Shown: positions 1 to 16,151 of the stretch, in pieces
Layout: the number at the start of each line of letters is the position of its first letter
How positions within the stretch are numbered: position 1 is the first letter of the stretch
Source of the DNA: Alphaproteobacteria bacterium
Lineage (GTDB): Bacteria > Pseudomonadota > Alphaproteobacteria > Rickettsiales > JABSSG01
Reading direction: 5' to 3'
Assembly (NCBI GenBank): GCA_030426905.1
Contig: JAUHXQ010000002.1
Coordinates: forward strand, 1 to 64,000
Length of the DNA: 64,000 nt
The notes under the pieces: model-generated
The model's database searches: none
What the model saw: the letters and a program-made list of their open reading frames with translations, nothing else
Told to the model about the DNA's origin: nothing
Made by a program: the position numbers and the translations under genes

Positions 1-127
1 CGGAGATAATATTAAATTGTCTGCTAAGTTAATATCACCAATTGCTATGGATGAAGGTTTGCGTTTTGCAATTAGAGAAGGTGGTAGAACTGTTGGCGCT
101 GGCGTCGTAAGTAAAATTTTGAAGTAA
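1..127 (+). CDS. tuf: Elongation factor Tu, C-terminal end (partial)
   Basis: The reading frame is open from the left edge of the window and ends at the TAA at 125-127. The last residues, including [18 protein letters not shown], are the canonical C-terminal beta-barrel end of EF-Tu, which delivers aminoacyl-tRNA to the ribosome. Only about 41 codons are in the window. Its position just before tRNA-Trp, secE and nusG is the usual bacterial order, which supports the call. Confidence 0.97.
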   Translation, partial: GDNIKLSAKLISPIAMDEGLRFAIREGGRTVGAGVVSKILK

Positions 128-157
128 AACTTCTTGATTAAAGACAGTTTTTATGAT

Positions 158-233
158 AGGAGTGTAGCTCAACTGGTAGAGCGCCGGTCTCCAAAACCGG
201 AGGTTGGGGGTTCAAGTCCCTTCGCTCCTGCCA
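158..233 (+). tRNA. trpT: tRNA-Trp (anticodon CCA)
   Basis: A full cloverleaf can be folded. The acceptor stem AGGAGTG (158-164) pairs with CGCTCCT (223-229) with one G-T pair. The anticodon stem is CCGGT/ACCGG around the loop CTCCAAA, with anticodon CCA at 191-193. The T arm contains GGGTTCAAGTCCC, the discriminator is G, and the CCA tail is encoded (231-233). It lies between tuf and secE, the conserved place for trpT in many bacteria. Confidence 0.98.
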
Positions 234-255
234 AAAATAGTGTGGTTTGTAAGAT

Positions 256-447
256 ATGGGAAAGATCATAAGGTTTTTTAGCGAGGTTAAGCAGGAGTTG
301 TTTAAGATTACCTGGTTAAGTAATAAAGAAGCTTTGATTTCTACGATGATAGTATTGTTAGCTGTTGTGTTATTTTCGTTGTTTTTTTTGTTTGTTGATT
401 TTATGATTTTTCATTTTGTACAATTTGTATTAAATATAAGGTTTTAG
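256..447 (+). CDS. secE: Preprotein translocase subunit SecE
   Basis: A 63-residue protein with the short cytoplasmic amphipathic helix typical of SecE (FFSEVKQELFKITW, about residues 7-20) followed by one long membrane segment (about 30-57). SecE clamps SecY in the inner-membrane translocon that SecA, also encoded in this window, drives. It has the single-TM form expected in alphaproteobacteria. Its stop codon lies three bases before the nusG start, so the two are surely co-transcribed. No strong Shine-Dalgarno sequence is seen before its ATG. Confidence 0.96.
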   Translation: MGKIIRFFSEVKQELFKITWLSNKEALISTMIVLLAVVLFSLFFLFVDFMIFHFVQFVLNIRF

Positions 448-450
448 ATT

Positions 451-987
451 TTGAGTGTAGCGCATTGGTATATATTACAGTCCTTATCGGGTCATGAAAA
501 GAAAATAGCAGATGCTATCAGAGAAAAAGCTGATAAAGAGGGGCTATCAGAGCACATAAAGGATATAGTTGTTCCAGTAGAAAAAATTGAGAAAATTCAA
601 AAAGGAAAAAAAATTGATATAGAAAAGAAATTTTTGCCTGGATATATCTTGATTAAAATGGTAATGAATGATAACCTGTGGCACGCAATACAAAAAATTC
701 CTAAAGTAGGTGGTTTTTTAGGAGATCAAGGTAAGCCACAAAAAGTCTCTGAAGAGGAGGTGCATAGAATTACGAAGCAAATCGAATCAAAAGCTGTTGA
801 AAGGCAGCAAGCTATGAGATTTGAGGTTGGTGATTCTGTAACTGTTAACGACGGGCCTTTTGAATCTTTTACTGGAATTGTTGAAGTAGTTGACGATGTT
901 AAGCAGCGTCTTAAAGTATCTGTAACAATTTTTGGGCGTGCAACGCCGGTAGATTTAAACTTTGATCAAGTTAAAAAAGAAAATTAA
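451..987 (+). CDS. nusG: Transcription termination/antitermination factor NusG
   Basis: A 178-residue NusG with the NGN domain first (HWYILQSLSGHEKKIADAI at the N-terminus; PGYILIKM at about 64-71) and a KOW domain at the C-terminus (VGDSVTVNDGPFESFTGIV, about 125-143). NusG binds RNA polymerase and couples it to Rho and the ribosome. The start is TTG at 451; no ATG or GTG in this frame comes early enough to keep the conserved N-terminus. It follows secE directly and precedes rplK. Confidence 0.97.
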   Translation: MSVAHWYILQSLSGHEKKIADAIREKADKEGLSEHIKDIVVPVEKIEKIQKGKKIDIEKKFLPGYILIKMVMNDNLWHAIQKIPKVGGFLGDQGKPQKVSEEEVHRITKQIESKAVERQQAMRFEVGDSVTVNDGPFESFTGIVEVVDDVKQRLKVSVTIFGRATPVDLNFDQVKKEN

Positions 988-999
988 TGTTGAAGTATT

Positions 1000-1437
1000 A
1001 TGGCAAAGAAAAAAATTACTAGTTATGTAAAGATTGAAATTCCAGCAGGGAAAGCTAATCCTGCTCCTCCTATAGGTACGGCTTTGGGGCCTCGTGGGAT
1101 TAACATAATGGACTTCTGCAAAGCTTTTAACGATGCTACTAAATCAATGGAGCCTAACAGCCCTATACCAGTAGTAATTACGATATATGCTGATCGCTCC
1201 TTTACTTTTGTTACGAAAACTCCTCCTGTTTCATATTTTTTAAAGAAATATGCAAAAATAAAGAAGGGATCTTCTGAAGCTAAAAAGGGGCCAAATGTAG
1301 CTAAAGTTACGATGGAACAGGTGCGTGAAATTGCTAAGATTAAATTAGAAGATTTAAATGCTTATGATATTGAGGCTGCAACTCGTATAGTTAAGGGTTC
1401 TGCTGAATCAATGGGTATAGCCGTAAGTAAAAGCTAA
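1000..1437 (+). CDS. rplK: 50S ribosomal protein L11
   Basis: 145 residues, full length for L11. The N-terminal domain carries the conserved proline-rich [17 protein letters not shown] segment, and the C-terminal RNA-binding domain includes the GSAESMGI ending. L11 binds the GTPase-associated region of 23S rRNA. It lies 12 bases after nusG and 15 before rplA, within one ribosomal operon. Confidence 0.98.
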   Translation: MAKKKITSYVKIEIPAGKANPAPPIGTALGPRGINIMDFCKAFNDATKSMEPNSPIPVVITIYADRSFTFVTKTPPVSYFLKKYAKIKKGSSEAKKGPNVAKVTMEQVREIAKIKLEDLNAYDIEAATRIVKGSAESMGIAVSKS

Positions 1438-1452
1438 TGGTGAGGTAACAAC

Positions 1453-2160
1453 ATGGTAAGTGAAAAAAAAATGAAAGGTGGCAAAAAAATTAGAAAAGTA
1501 AAGGCATTAGTTGAAAATGATGCTAAATATAACCTTAATGAAGCTATAAAATTTCTTCAAAAGAATAAAATTGCAAAATTTGATGAGACACTTGAAATAG
1601 TTGTTAAACTTGGTGTTAATCCAGCTAACTCTGATCAAATGGTGCGTGGTGTGGTAGAGATGCCAAGTGGAACTGGTAAAAAAGTAAAAGTTGCTGTTAT
1701 TACTAGCGAGAAGCATGAAGCAAAAGCAAAGGAAGCAGGTGCTGATATTGTTGGTCTTGAGTCAGTAATTGACGATATTAAGGCGAAGAAAATTGAATTC
1801 GATATTTGTATAGCTACAGCTGATGTGATGCCAAAAGTAAGTGCAGTAGCTAAAATATTAGGTCCTAAAGGTCTTATGCCTAATCCGAAATTAGGAACTG
1901 TTACAATGGATGTTGAAGGGGCAGTAAAAAAAGCAAAAGCAGGTCAAGTTGAATTTCGAGCTGAGAAAAACGGTATAGTGCATGCTGGGGTTGGAAAATT
2001 AAGCTTTACTTTGGACTCATTAATCGTTAATGTAAAGTCTTTAATTGATGCCTTAGTTAAGGCTCGCCCTGCTGCCGCTAAAGGTACGTATTTAAAAGAG
2101 GCTTTCCTTACTTCTACAATGGGTCCGTCTCTTAAACTAGATATTGCATCAATAAATTAA
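1453..2160 (+). CDS. rplA: 50S ribosomal protein L1
   Basis: A 235-residue L1 with the signature region VSAVAKILGPKGLMPNPKLGTV at about 130-151 and GVNPANSDQMVRGVV near residue 54. L1 forms the mobile stalk at the ribosomal E site. A short lysine-rich extension precedes the usual start (MVSEKKMKGGKKIRK); an internal ATG at codon 7 is a possible alternative start. Confidence 0.98.
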   Translation: MVSEKKMKGGKKIRKVKALVENDAKYNLNEAIKFLQKNKIAKFDETLEIVVKLGVNPANSDQMVRGVVEMPSGTGKKVKVAVITSEKHEAKAKEAGADIVGLESVIDDIKAKKIEFDICIATADVMPKVSAVAKILGPKGLMPNPKLGTVTMDVEGAVKKAKAGQVEFRAEKNGIVHAGVGKLSFTLDSLIVNVKSLIDALVKARPAAAKGTYLKEAFLTSTMGPSLKLDIASIN

Positions 2161-2169
2161 GGTATTTAA

Positions 2170-2688
2170 GTGTTACGTGAAGAAAAAGTTAACCTAGTTC
2201 AAAGCTTAAAAGAGATGTTAAGTAATAGTACTGCTGTTATATTGTCTCATTATCATGGTTTAAATATGCGTCAAATCACTGATTTGCGAAAAAATATGCA
2301 TAGCCAGAATATAAGCTTTATGGTGGTAAAAAACACTTTGCTAAAGCTTGCGATTCAGGATACTGAATTTAGTGAGTTGGATCAGTATTTAACGGGTCCT
2401 GTGGCCGTTTCTGCTTCTAGTGATCCTGTGGCAGTTGCTAAAATGCTAGCTAATTTTGCTAAAGAGAATGAGCAGCTAAAATTAGTGGGCGCTGTTGTTG
2501 ATAAAAAAACGCTTGATGTGCAAGCTATCAAAGCATTATCTAAGATGCCATCTCTTGATGAGTTGCGAGCAAAAATAATTGGCTTGCTGAATGCACCAGC
2601 CACATCGCTTGTATCTGTTCTTTCGGCTCCAGGGATGCAAGTTGCAAGAGTTATTTCTTTGTATTCACAACAGACGACGGAGCAGTAG
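2170..2688 (+). CDS. rplJ: 50S ribosomal protein L10
   Basis: A 172-residue L10, the base of the L7/L12 stalk. It starts at GTG (2170), nine bases after the rplA stop. The N-terminal rRNA-binding domain is recognisable (HYHGLNMRQITDLRKNM; VVKNTLLKLA), and the C-terminal helix that binds L7/L12 dimers follows. The gap to rplA is too short for the long L10 leader found in enteric bacteria, so autoregulation at such a leader is not apparent. Confidence 0.97.
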   Translation: MLREEKVNLVQSLKEMLSNSTAVILSHYHGLNMRQITDLRKNMHSQNISFMVVKNTLLKLAIQDTEFSELDQYLTGPVAVSASSDPVAVAKMLANFAKENEQLKLVGAVVDKKTLDVQAIKALSKMPSLDELRAKIIGLLNAPATSLVSVLSAPGMQVARVISLYSQQTTEQ

Positions 2689-2731
2689 TAATTTTTTTTT
2701 TGTACATTTAATTATATGACGAGGTATAAAC

Positions 2732-3109
2732 ATGACAGATGTTAATAAACTAGTAGAGGATTTATCTTCTTTAACAGTAATGGAGGCAGCTGAGCTTTCA
2801 AAGCTACTTGAAGAAAAGTGGGGAGTATCTGCAGCAGCTCCTATGATGGCGATGCCTGCAGCAGCTGGTGCTACCGAAGCCGCTGCTGAAGAGAAAACTG
2901 AATTTACAGTAGTTCTTGCAAGTGCTGGCGATAAAAAAATTAATGTAATTAAGGAAGTTAGGGCTATTAATAGTTCTTTAGGACTGAAAGAAGCAAAAGA
3001 AGTTGTTGACAACGCTCCAAAACCTATAAAAGAAGGCGTTTCCAAAGAAGAAGCAGAAAAAATAAAAGCTCAGCTTGAAGCTGCTGGTGCAAAAGTTGAA
3101 TTAAAATAA
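2732..3109 (+). CDS. rplL: 50S ribosomal protein L7/L12
   Basis: 125 residues: an N-terminal dimerisation helix pair, an Ala/Met-rich hinge (about residues 35-54) and the conserved C-terminal domain ([13 protein letters not shown], then [23 protein letters not shown]). It recruits translational GTPases. A GAGGT ribosome-binding site precedes the ATG. A run of T's follows rplJ at 2691-2701 but no hairpin precedes it, so it is not called as a terminator. Confidence 0.98.
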   Translation: MTDVNKLVEDLSSLTVMEAAELSKLLEEKWGVSAAAPMMAMPAAAGATEAAAEEKTEFTVVLASAGDKKINVIKEVRAINSSLGLKEAKEVVDNAPKPIKEGVSKEEAEKIKAQLEAAGAKVELK

Positions 3110-3114
3110 TAAAA

Positions 3115-3145
3115 AAAAACACATTGTTTAGTTTAATGTGTTTTT
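3115..3145 (+). terminator. Rho-independent terminator after rplL
   Basis: AAAAACACATT (3115-3125) and AATGTGTTTTT (3135-3145) form an 11-bp perfect stem around a 9-nt loop, six bases after the rplL stop. The A-run/T-run shape makes it usable from either direction. It probably separates much of ribosomal-protein expression from rpoBC expression. Confidence 0.85.
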
Positions 3146-3427
3146 GATTTGTTATGTTTTAGTAGTTTGTAATATTCTTGATTAAGAACATTAAAAATTA
3201 ATGGAAAAGCTAACTTTAGCTATAAAATATAACAGAAATAAATACGTTTAGCTTTGCTTGATGCTTTGATAACAAAGATATAGTAGAAGCTGTTGATTAA
3301 TATCTAGCCCTGCTGCTGTTGCATGATAAATTATAAGGTAATCAATAGTGCTATTTAGAAAGTCAAAAAAGTAAAAAAAACTGTTTGTTTTTGCATGTTA
3401 ATCTTCTTTAAATGCCGGAGATAGTGA
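3146..3427. other. rplL-rpoB intergenic region
   Basis: About 280 bases without a credible gene on either strand. It contains one copy of the 10-mer TAGCTTTGCT (3249-3258) that recurs in other gaps of this window, and a ribosome-binding site (GGAG) shortly before the rpoB ATG. A promoter for rpoBC may lie here, but no convincing -35/-10 pair was found. Confidence 0.4.
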
Positions 3428-11796
<8,369 letters not shown>

Positions 11797-11882
11797 TAAT
11801 TTATTATTACGGTGTTCTTTGTTGAGCGAAGAGAGTTGAATTGCTCTATAAATTTTGCTACGGGAAACTAGAGTTATGTACA

Positions 11883-11905
11883 AAAACTAATAAATGCTTA
11901 GTTTT
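11883..11905 (+). terminator. Possible weak terminator after rpoC
   Basis: An 8-bp A/T-dominated stem (AAAACTAA / TTAGTTTT) with a 7-nt loop and a following T-rich stretch. It lies 86 bases after the rpoC stop. The stem is weak in G-C pairs, so confidence is limited. Confidence 0.4.
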
Positions 11906-12058
11906 ATTTATATTTTTTACTATAAATTTTAAGCATAAATAACTGATAGACCATGAAATAGTATTGTATGAGTTGGAAGCAAAAGGGATTTTGATAAAAG
12001 CCCATTGTGTACGTTGCAAGATTTTGAATAAAATTTGCTTTTATCAACAGTGCCTTTA

Positions 12059-12086
12059 TTGACTTTTTTACGATCTTTTCTATCCT
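12059..12086 (+). promoter_or_regulatory. Candidate sigma70 promoter of putP
   Basis: TTGACT (12059-12064), a 16-bp spacer and TATCCT (12081-12086) lie 31 bases before the putP ATG. The 11-bp inverted repeat at 11991-12047 sits just upstream and could be an operator; this is inference from position only. Confidence 0.4.
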
Positions 12087-12117
12087 TGTTTATAGATAAA
12101 TTAAACTTTTCTTTTAT

Positions 12118-13551
12118 ATGAAAGCTTATGTTATAGCTCTGTATATTCTTGCTATCTACATCATAGGGTATATTGCTTCTAGAACTACAAAAAATGTCCT
12201 TGATTACGTTATTGGTAATCGAACTTTAAACACCTATACTACCGCTCTTGGAGCTGGCGCTTCTGACATGAGTGGTTGGCTAATGATGGCACTACCTGGT
12301 GTAGTGTTTATTAATGGTATTACAGAAATATGGCTACCTATAGGGCTAATATTTGGAGCATATTTAAATTGGAAGTTTATTGCTAAAAGATTGCGTCAGT
12401 ACACTCATAAATTTGGCAACTCTCTCACAATTCCTTCTTATTTTGCCAATCGTTTTAATGATCAATCTAATTTGCTTAGGCTAGTTACGTCATTTACAAT
12501 AATTATATTTTTTATTATCTATATTGCTTCAGCTTTTGTTAGTAGTGCTTTTATTTTTGAAATTGTCTTAGATTTAAGGTACCAGGAAGCATTGCTGCTC
12601 AGTGCTCTTATTATTGTTTCTTATACTAGCTTAGGTGGTTTTATTGCAATTAACTGGATAGATGTAATGCAAGGTACTTTAATGCTGATAGTTTTACTTG
12701 TTGTCCCTTTTGCTATAGTTCAGCATCTTGGGGGGATAAGAAGTAGCTTCGATATATTAAATAGCATAAAATTTAATGTTAGCGACCCATTTTTAAATAA
12801 TGATCGAGTAAAAATTGTCTCTCTGCTTATTTGGGGAATTGGTTACTTTGGGCAACCACATATTTTAGCTAGATTTATGGGGGCAAAAAACCATCATATA
12901 ATTGAAAAATCACGAATTATATGCATGACTTGGATGATATTATCTATGGCTGGAGCATTTTTAGTAGGAGTATTTGGTGCAGCTCTGTATCCACAAGGCA
13001 TAATAAATAGCGAAACTATTTTTTTAAAAGCATCAGATGCATTGTTTTCTGACTGGTTTTCTGGAATATTATTTGCAGCAGTGTTGTCTGCTATCATGAG
13101 TACTATTTCAGCGCAATTACTCGTATCTTCCTCTTCTCTGGTTGAGGATGTTATATCAAGGTTTTACACTAAAAATTCTCTTTTAGCTCGTAATGGATTG
13201 TTAGTAAATAAAATAGCAGTAGTGCTTATTGCAGTAGTAGCTGTTTTTCTTGCTTACAATCCTAAAAACACTGTTTTATCATTGGTAGCTTATGGGTGGG
13301 CCGGTCTAGGAGCAACTATGGGGCCAGTAATTTTGTTATCATTATATTGGAAAAAAATGACAAAATTTGGTGCTATGTTGGGTATTATTTTAAGTACTCC
13401 TACTGTTATCATATGGCATAATTTGCAAGGTGGTATTTTTGACCTTTATGAAATTGGTCCTGGATTTTTAGCTTGTTGCTTAGGAATAGTACTAGGGAGC
13501 TTTATTGAAAATTCTATGCAAAAATTATCAAGAAAATATATTGTTCGATAA
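12118..13551 (+). CDS. putP: Sodium/proline symporter family protein (PutP-like, SSS family)
   Basis: A 477-residue polytopic membrane protein with about 13 hydrophobic segments. The PutP landmark GAGASDMSGWLMMALPGVVF (about residues 43-62) and GWAGLGATMGPVIL near residue 395 place it in the solute:sodium symporter family close to PutP. It would import proline, or a similar compatible solute or amino acid, with Na+ from the host cytoplasm. The exact substrate is inferred from the family. The ATG at 12118 has no clear Shine-Dalgarno sequence. It stands alone between rpoC and the SRP RNA. Confidence 0.88.
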   Translation: MKAYVIALYILAIYIIGYIASRTTKNVLDYVIGNRTLNTYTTALGAGASDMSGWLMMALPGVVFINGITEIWLPIGLIFGAYLNWKFIAKRLRQYTHKFGNSLTIPSYFANRFNDQSNLLRLVTSFTIIIFFIIYIASAFVSSAFIFEIVLDLRYQEALLLSALIIVSYTSLGGFIAINWIDVMQGTLMLIVLLVVPFAIVQHLGGIRSSFDILNSIKFNVSDPFLNNDRVKIVSLLIWGIGYFGQPHILARFMGAKNHHIIEKSRIICMTWMILSMAGAFLVGVFGAALYPQGIINSETIFLKASDALFSDWFSGILFAAVLSAIMSTISAQLLVSSSSLVEDVISRFYTKNSLLARNGLLVNKIAVVLIAVVAVFLAYNPKNTVLSLVAYGWAGLGATMGPVILLSLYWKKMTKFGAMLGIILSTPTVIIWHNLQGGIFDLYEIGPGFLACCLGIVLGSFIENSMQKLSRKYIVR

Positions 13552-13589
13552 GCAATTGATTTTTCCTTAATTTTATGTATTTTACTATA

Positions 13590-13676
13590 GTGCTGAGGCG
13601 GATGATTGAGTCGTAAATCCGGTCAGGTCCGAAAGGAAGCAGCCGTAACGATTACCAATTAGGTCGTTCTCAGCAC
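13590..13676 (+). ncRNA. ffs: Signal recognition particle RNA (4.5S, small bacterial type)
   Basis: The conserved SRP core GGTCAGGTCCGAAAGGAAGC is present at 13621-13640 with AGCC following it: the GGAA tetraloop and the asymmetric loop that bind Ffh. The ends GTGCTGAG (13590-13597) and CTCAGCAC (13669-13676) close the long hairpin. At about 87 nt it is the short bacterial type without an Alu domain. Confidence 0.95.
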
Positions 13677-13983
13677 AGTATCTTTATTCTTAATGATATC
13701 TGCCATATTTATAATTTTTTCTGATATTTTTGTCATAAGTAGTTCCATGATATTTTTTTGCATGATATACACAAAAAGATAAGTGTTGAATACTGTATCT
13801 ATTTAACTTTTATTCTTTATAGGCATGCTAAAAAATGGTTTTTGCCCAATTTCATTGTTGACTTATTATTATGAGTTTCAAATAACGTTAAGTGTTCTGT
13901 GATTCTCATTTCAAAATCTCCTTGGAGTTGAACAAAATCTTTCGTTTTTAGGCATATTTTTTATATTTCTTCTGTTTTTATCT
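13677..13983. other. Intergenic region between ffs and the portal gene
   Basis: About 307 AT-rich bases. No credible gene, RNA, strong hairpin or promoter is seen here. Confidence 0.4.
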
Positions 13984-15198
13984 ATGAAAAAATTTATCAA
14001 ATCAATCTCTGATGCTTTTATAAGAAAGCATCATCATAACCATAGCGATAAAATATATCTTTATGATTTAGCTAACCCTGCTTGGAGTGGCAAAGGTTAT
14101 GGGCAATTCTCTGAAGAAGCATACAAAAGAAATGTCGTTGCAAATAGATGCATCAATCTAATTGCTAGCTCGGCTGCTAATGTTGATTGGTTGCTTTACG
14201 ACAAGGATAGTAATGTTATGCATCAGCATCCGCTACTCAAATTGCTCCATCATCCAAACCCTTTACATGGGGGAGCTGAGTTTTTTGAGGTGCTATATTC
14301 TCATAAAATTATTAGTGGGAATGCATATATAGCAGCAAATAAAAACCAGGCTAATGAAATTAAAGAGCTATATATTTTGCGTCCTGATAGAGTAGAAATT
14401 ATTCCAGGGACAGGGTCTATACCTGATGGTTATATATATAAAACAGAAAACTGCCAAAAGAATTATAAAGTTGATAAGATAACTGGAAAAAGTGATATTC
14501 TGCATTTACGCAACTTTAATCCTCTCGATGATTGGTACGGACTGTCTCAAATGGAGTCAGCTTTATATAGCATCGACTTGCATAATCAATCCGCAATATG
14601 GAATCAGTCCCTCTTACAAAATGGTGCAAGGCCTAGCGGGGCGTTAGTGATAAAGTCTGGAGATGGCCGTGCCAATTACCTAACAGAAGAGCAGTTTACT
14701 AGAATTCAAGAACAGCTAAATGATAAATTTATGGGAGGTAGTAATGCTGGGAGACCTTTGTTGTTAGAAGGAGGACTAGAGTGGCAGGAAATGAGTTATA
14801 GTCCTAAAGATATGGACTTTATAGAGGCTAAAAATAGCACTGCTAGAGATATTGCTCTTGCTTTTGGTGTACCTCCTCAGCTACTTGGAATAAAAGGGGA
14901 TAATACCTATAGCAATATGCAAGAAGCTAGATTCGCTTTTTGGGAAGAAACAATTATTCCACTGGTAGATAAAACTGTTGATGCCCTAAATAATTGGTTA
15001 ACTCAATATTTTGATCACCAAATAAAATTAGCATACGATACTAGCAATATTAGTGCTTTGTCTAGTAAGCAAGAGAAATTATGGCAACGAATTCAAAACA
15101 CTGATTTTATGACAGTAAATGAAAAAAGAGCAGCGGTAGGTCTTGCTCCTATTAAGGATGGAAATGATTGTCTATCGCTTATGCCTATAAAAAAATGA
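13984..15198 (+). CDS. HK97-type phage portal protein (GTA g3 homologue)
   Basis: 404 residues, typical of HK97-family portals. It has the N-terminal VANRCINLIASSAANVDWLL region and the C-terminal signature FGVPPQLLGIKGDNTYSNMQ followed by EARFAFWEETIIP (about residues 297-330). Twelve copies form the ring through which DNA enters the procapsid. It is followed by protease and capsid genes as in the Rhodobacter GTA cluster (g3-g4-g5), although a small minus-strand gene is interposed. No Shine-Dalgarno sequence is obvious. Confidence 0.93.
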   Translation: MKKFIKSISDAFIRKHHHNHSDKIYLYDLANPAWSGKGYGQFSEEAYKRNVVANRCINLIASSAANVDWLLYDKDSNVMHQHPLLKLLHHPNPLHGGAEFFEVLYSHKIISGNAYIAANKNQANEIKELYILRPDRVEIIPGTGSIPDGYIYKTENCQKNYKVDKITGKSDILHLRNFNPLDDWYGLSQMESALYSIDLHNQSAIWNQSLLQNGARPSGALVIKSGDGRANYLTEEQFTRIQEQLNDKFMGGSNAGRPLLLEGGLEWQEMSYSPKDMDFIEAKNSTARDIALAFGVPPQLLGIKGDNTYSNMQEARFAFWEETIIPLVDKTVDALNNWLTQYFDHQIKLAYDTSNISALSSKQEKLWQRIQNTDFMTVNEKRAAVGLAPIKDGNDCLSLMPIKK

Positions 15199-15214
15199 TT
15201 ATATATACTACAAG

Positions 15215-15490
15215 CTATTTTTTATTATTGACTATAACTAGTTCTGTAATTTTACCATTTTCTACAGTTAGTAGTGAACCATCAGAAAGCAAATATGCTG
15301 CATCAGGTAGAAGTAAAAACTTACCTCTGCAATAGTAGTAGGCTTTATCGTTAACGATTTTTATTTGAGAGCCGTCAGGTAAATATCCATGAATTACTTT
15401 AGAATCTTTTGACTCCGAAATTGCATTTAAGCTAATCAATAGTGAGTACAATAATATAAATGAATATAGAAATTTTATCATTACTTTCAT
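15215..15490 (-). CDS. Small predicted secreted protein, unknown function
   Basis: A 91-residue protein with an N-terminal hydrophobic signal-like segment (KFLYSFILLYSLLISLNAIS). The rest contains two similar beta-hairpin-like units, GYLPDGSQIKIVNDKAYYY and YLLSDGSLLTVENGKI. It lies on the opposite strand between the portal and protease genes. A second in-frame ATG at codon 4 is an alternative start. The export signal and internal repeat suggest a real gene, but no family was recognised. Confidence 0.6.
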   Translation of the reverse strand: MKVMIKFLYSFILLYSLLISLNAISESKDSKVIHGYLPDGSQIKIVNDKAYYYCRGKFLLLPDAAYLLSDGSLLTVENGKITELVIVNNKK

Positions 15491-15601
15491 GGCAGCTATA
15501 AATTGATAGTAACTTATATTTTACAGATGTTATAGAAAAAAATTCAATAGATTAATTATTTTTACGACACTTCCCGAACTAATTTGGAGCTATATAAAAA
15601 A

Positions 15602-16102
15602 ATGATAGAGAAAAAACTGTCATCAGAATTTGTATATAATTTTACAAATGCTGATCCACAAAAAAAATCCTTAGATGGTGAATACCGTATATCTGGCTAC
15701 GCTAGCGTATTTGATGTAAAAGATAGCCAAAGTGACGTAGTTAAAAAAGGTGCTTTTATAAAAACAATAAAAGATCTTTCTTACGGCAAAGTAATACCTA
15801 TGCTGTGGCAGCATATGCATGATAAGCCTATCGGTGTGATAGAAAAAATGGAGGAGGATGAGTATGGCTTATATATAGTAGGAAAAATCATTTCAAATAT
15901 TAGATACGGGGTTGAAGCTTTGGAGTTAATTAAGTCAAAAGTGATCTGTAGCTTCAGCATAGGTTATAATCTACTGGATTATTTTATGGATTATACAAAT
16001 GATAAACGCATTATAAAAGAAATTGATTTGTGGGAGGTAAGCGTTGTTACTTTTCCAGCAAATCAATATAGCAGCATTACATCATACTACGATTCTGTAT
16101 AG
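15602..16102 (+). CDS. HK97-family prohead protease (GTA g4 homologue)
   Basis: A 166-residue protein of the U35/S78 prohead protease family. Its core is EYRISGYASVFDVKDSQSDV, LWQHMHDKPIGVI (His nucleophile partner) and ICSFSIGY (catalytic Ser). It cleaves the scaffold and capsid delta domain during head maturation. I prefer the ATG at 15602 preceded by GGAG (12-base gap); an in-frame TTG at 15584 would add six residues. It lies directly upstream of the capsid gene. Confidence 0.9.
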   Translation: MIEKKLSSEFVYNFTNADPQKKSLDGEYRISGYASVFDVKDSQSDVVKKGAFIKTIKDLSYGKVIPMLWQHMHDKPIGVIEKMEEDEYGLYIVGKIISNIRYGVEALELIKSKVICSFSIGYNLLDYFMDYTNDKRIIKEIDLWEVSVVTFPANQYSSITSYYDSV

Positions 16103-16151
16103 CTTTAATAAGCAGTGTCATTATTAACAATTTAACTTAAGGAGAATATAT

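Larger units (their letters stand above)
11797..12117. other. rpoC-putP intergenic region with inverted repeats
   Basis: This 321-base gap has no credible gene. It holds a hairpin AAAACTAA/TTAGTTTT at 11883-11905 (7-nt loop, followed by ATTTATATTTTTT), which may be a weak rpoC terminator. It also holds a perfect 11-bp inverted repeat, TTGATAAAAGC (11991-12001) and GCTTTTATCAA (12037-12047), separated by 35 bases, and a possible promoter (see the next entries). Confidence 0.5.

Noticed and set aside
2689-2731. Attenuator between rplJ and rplL
   Set aside because: A T-run is present but no stable hairpin precedes it.
2665-3045. 126-codon minus-strand ORF across rplL
   Set aside because: Its Ser/Ala-rich composition mirrors the Ala/Glu-rich rplL sequence on the other strand.
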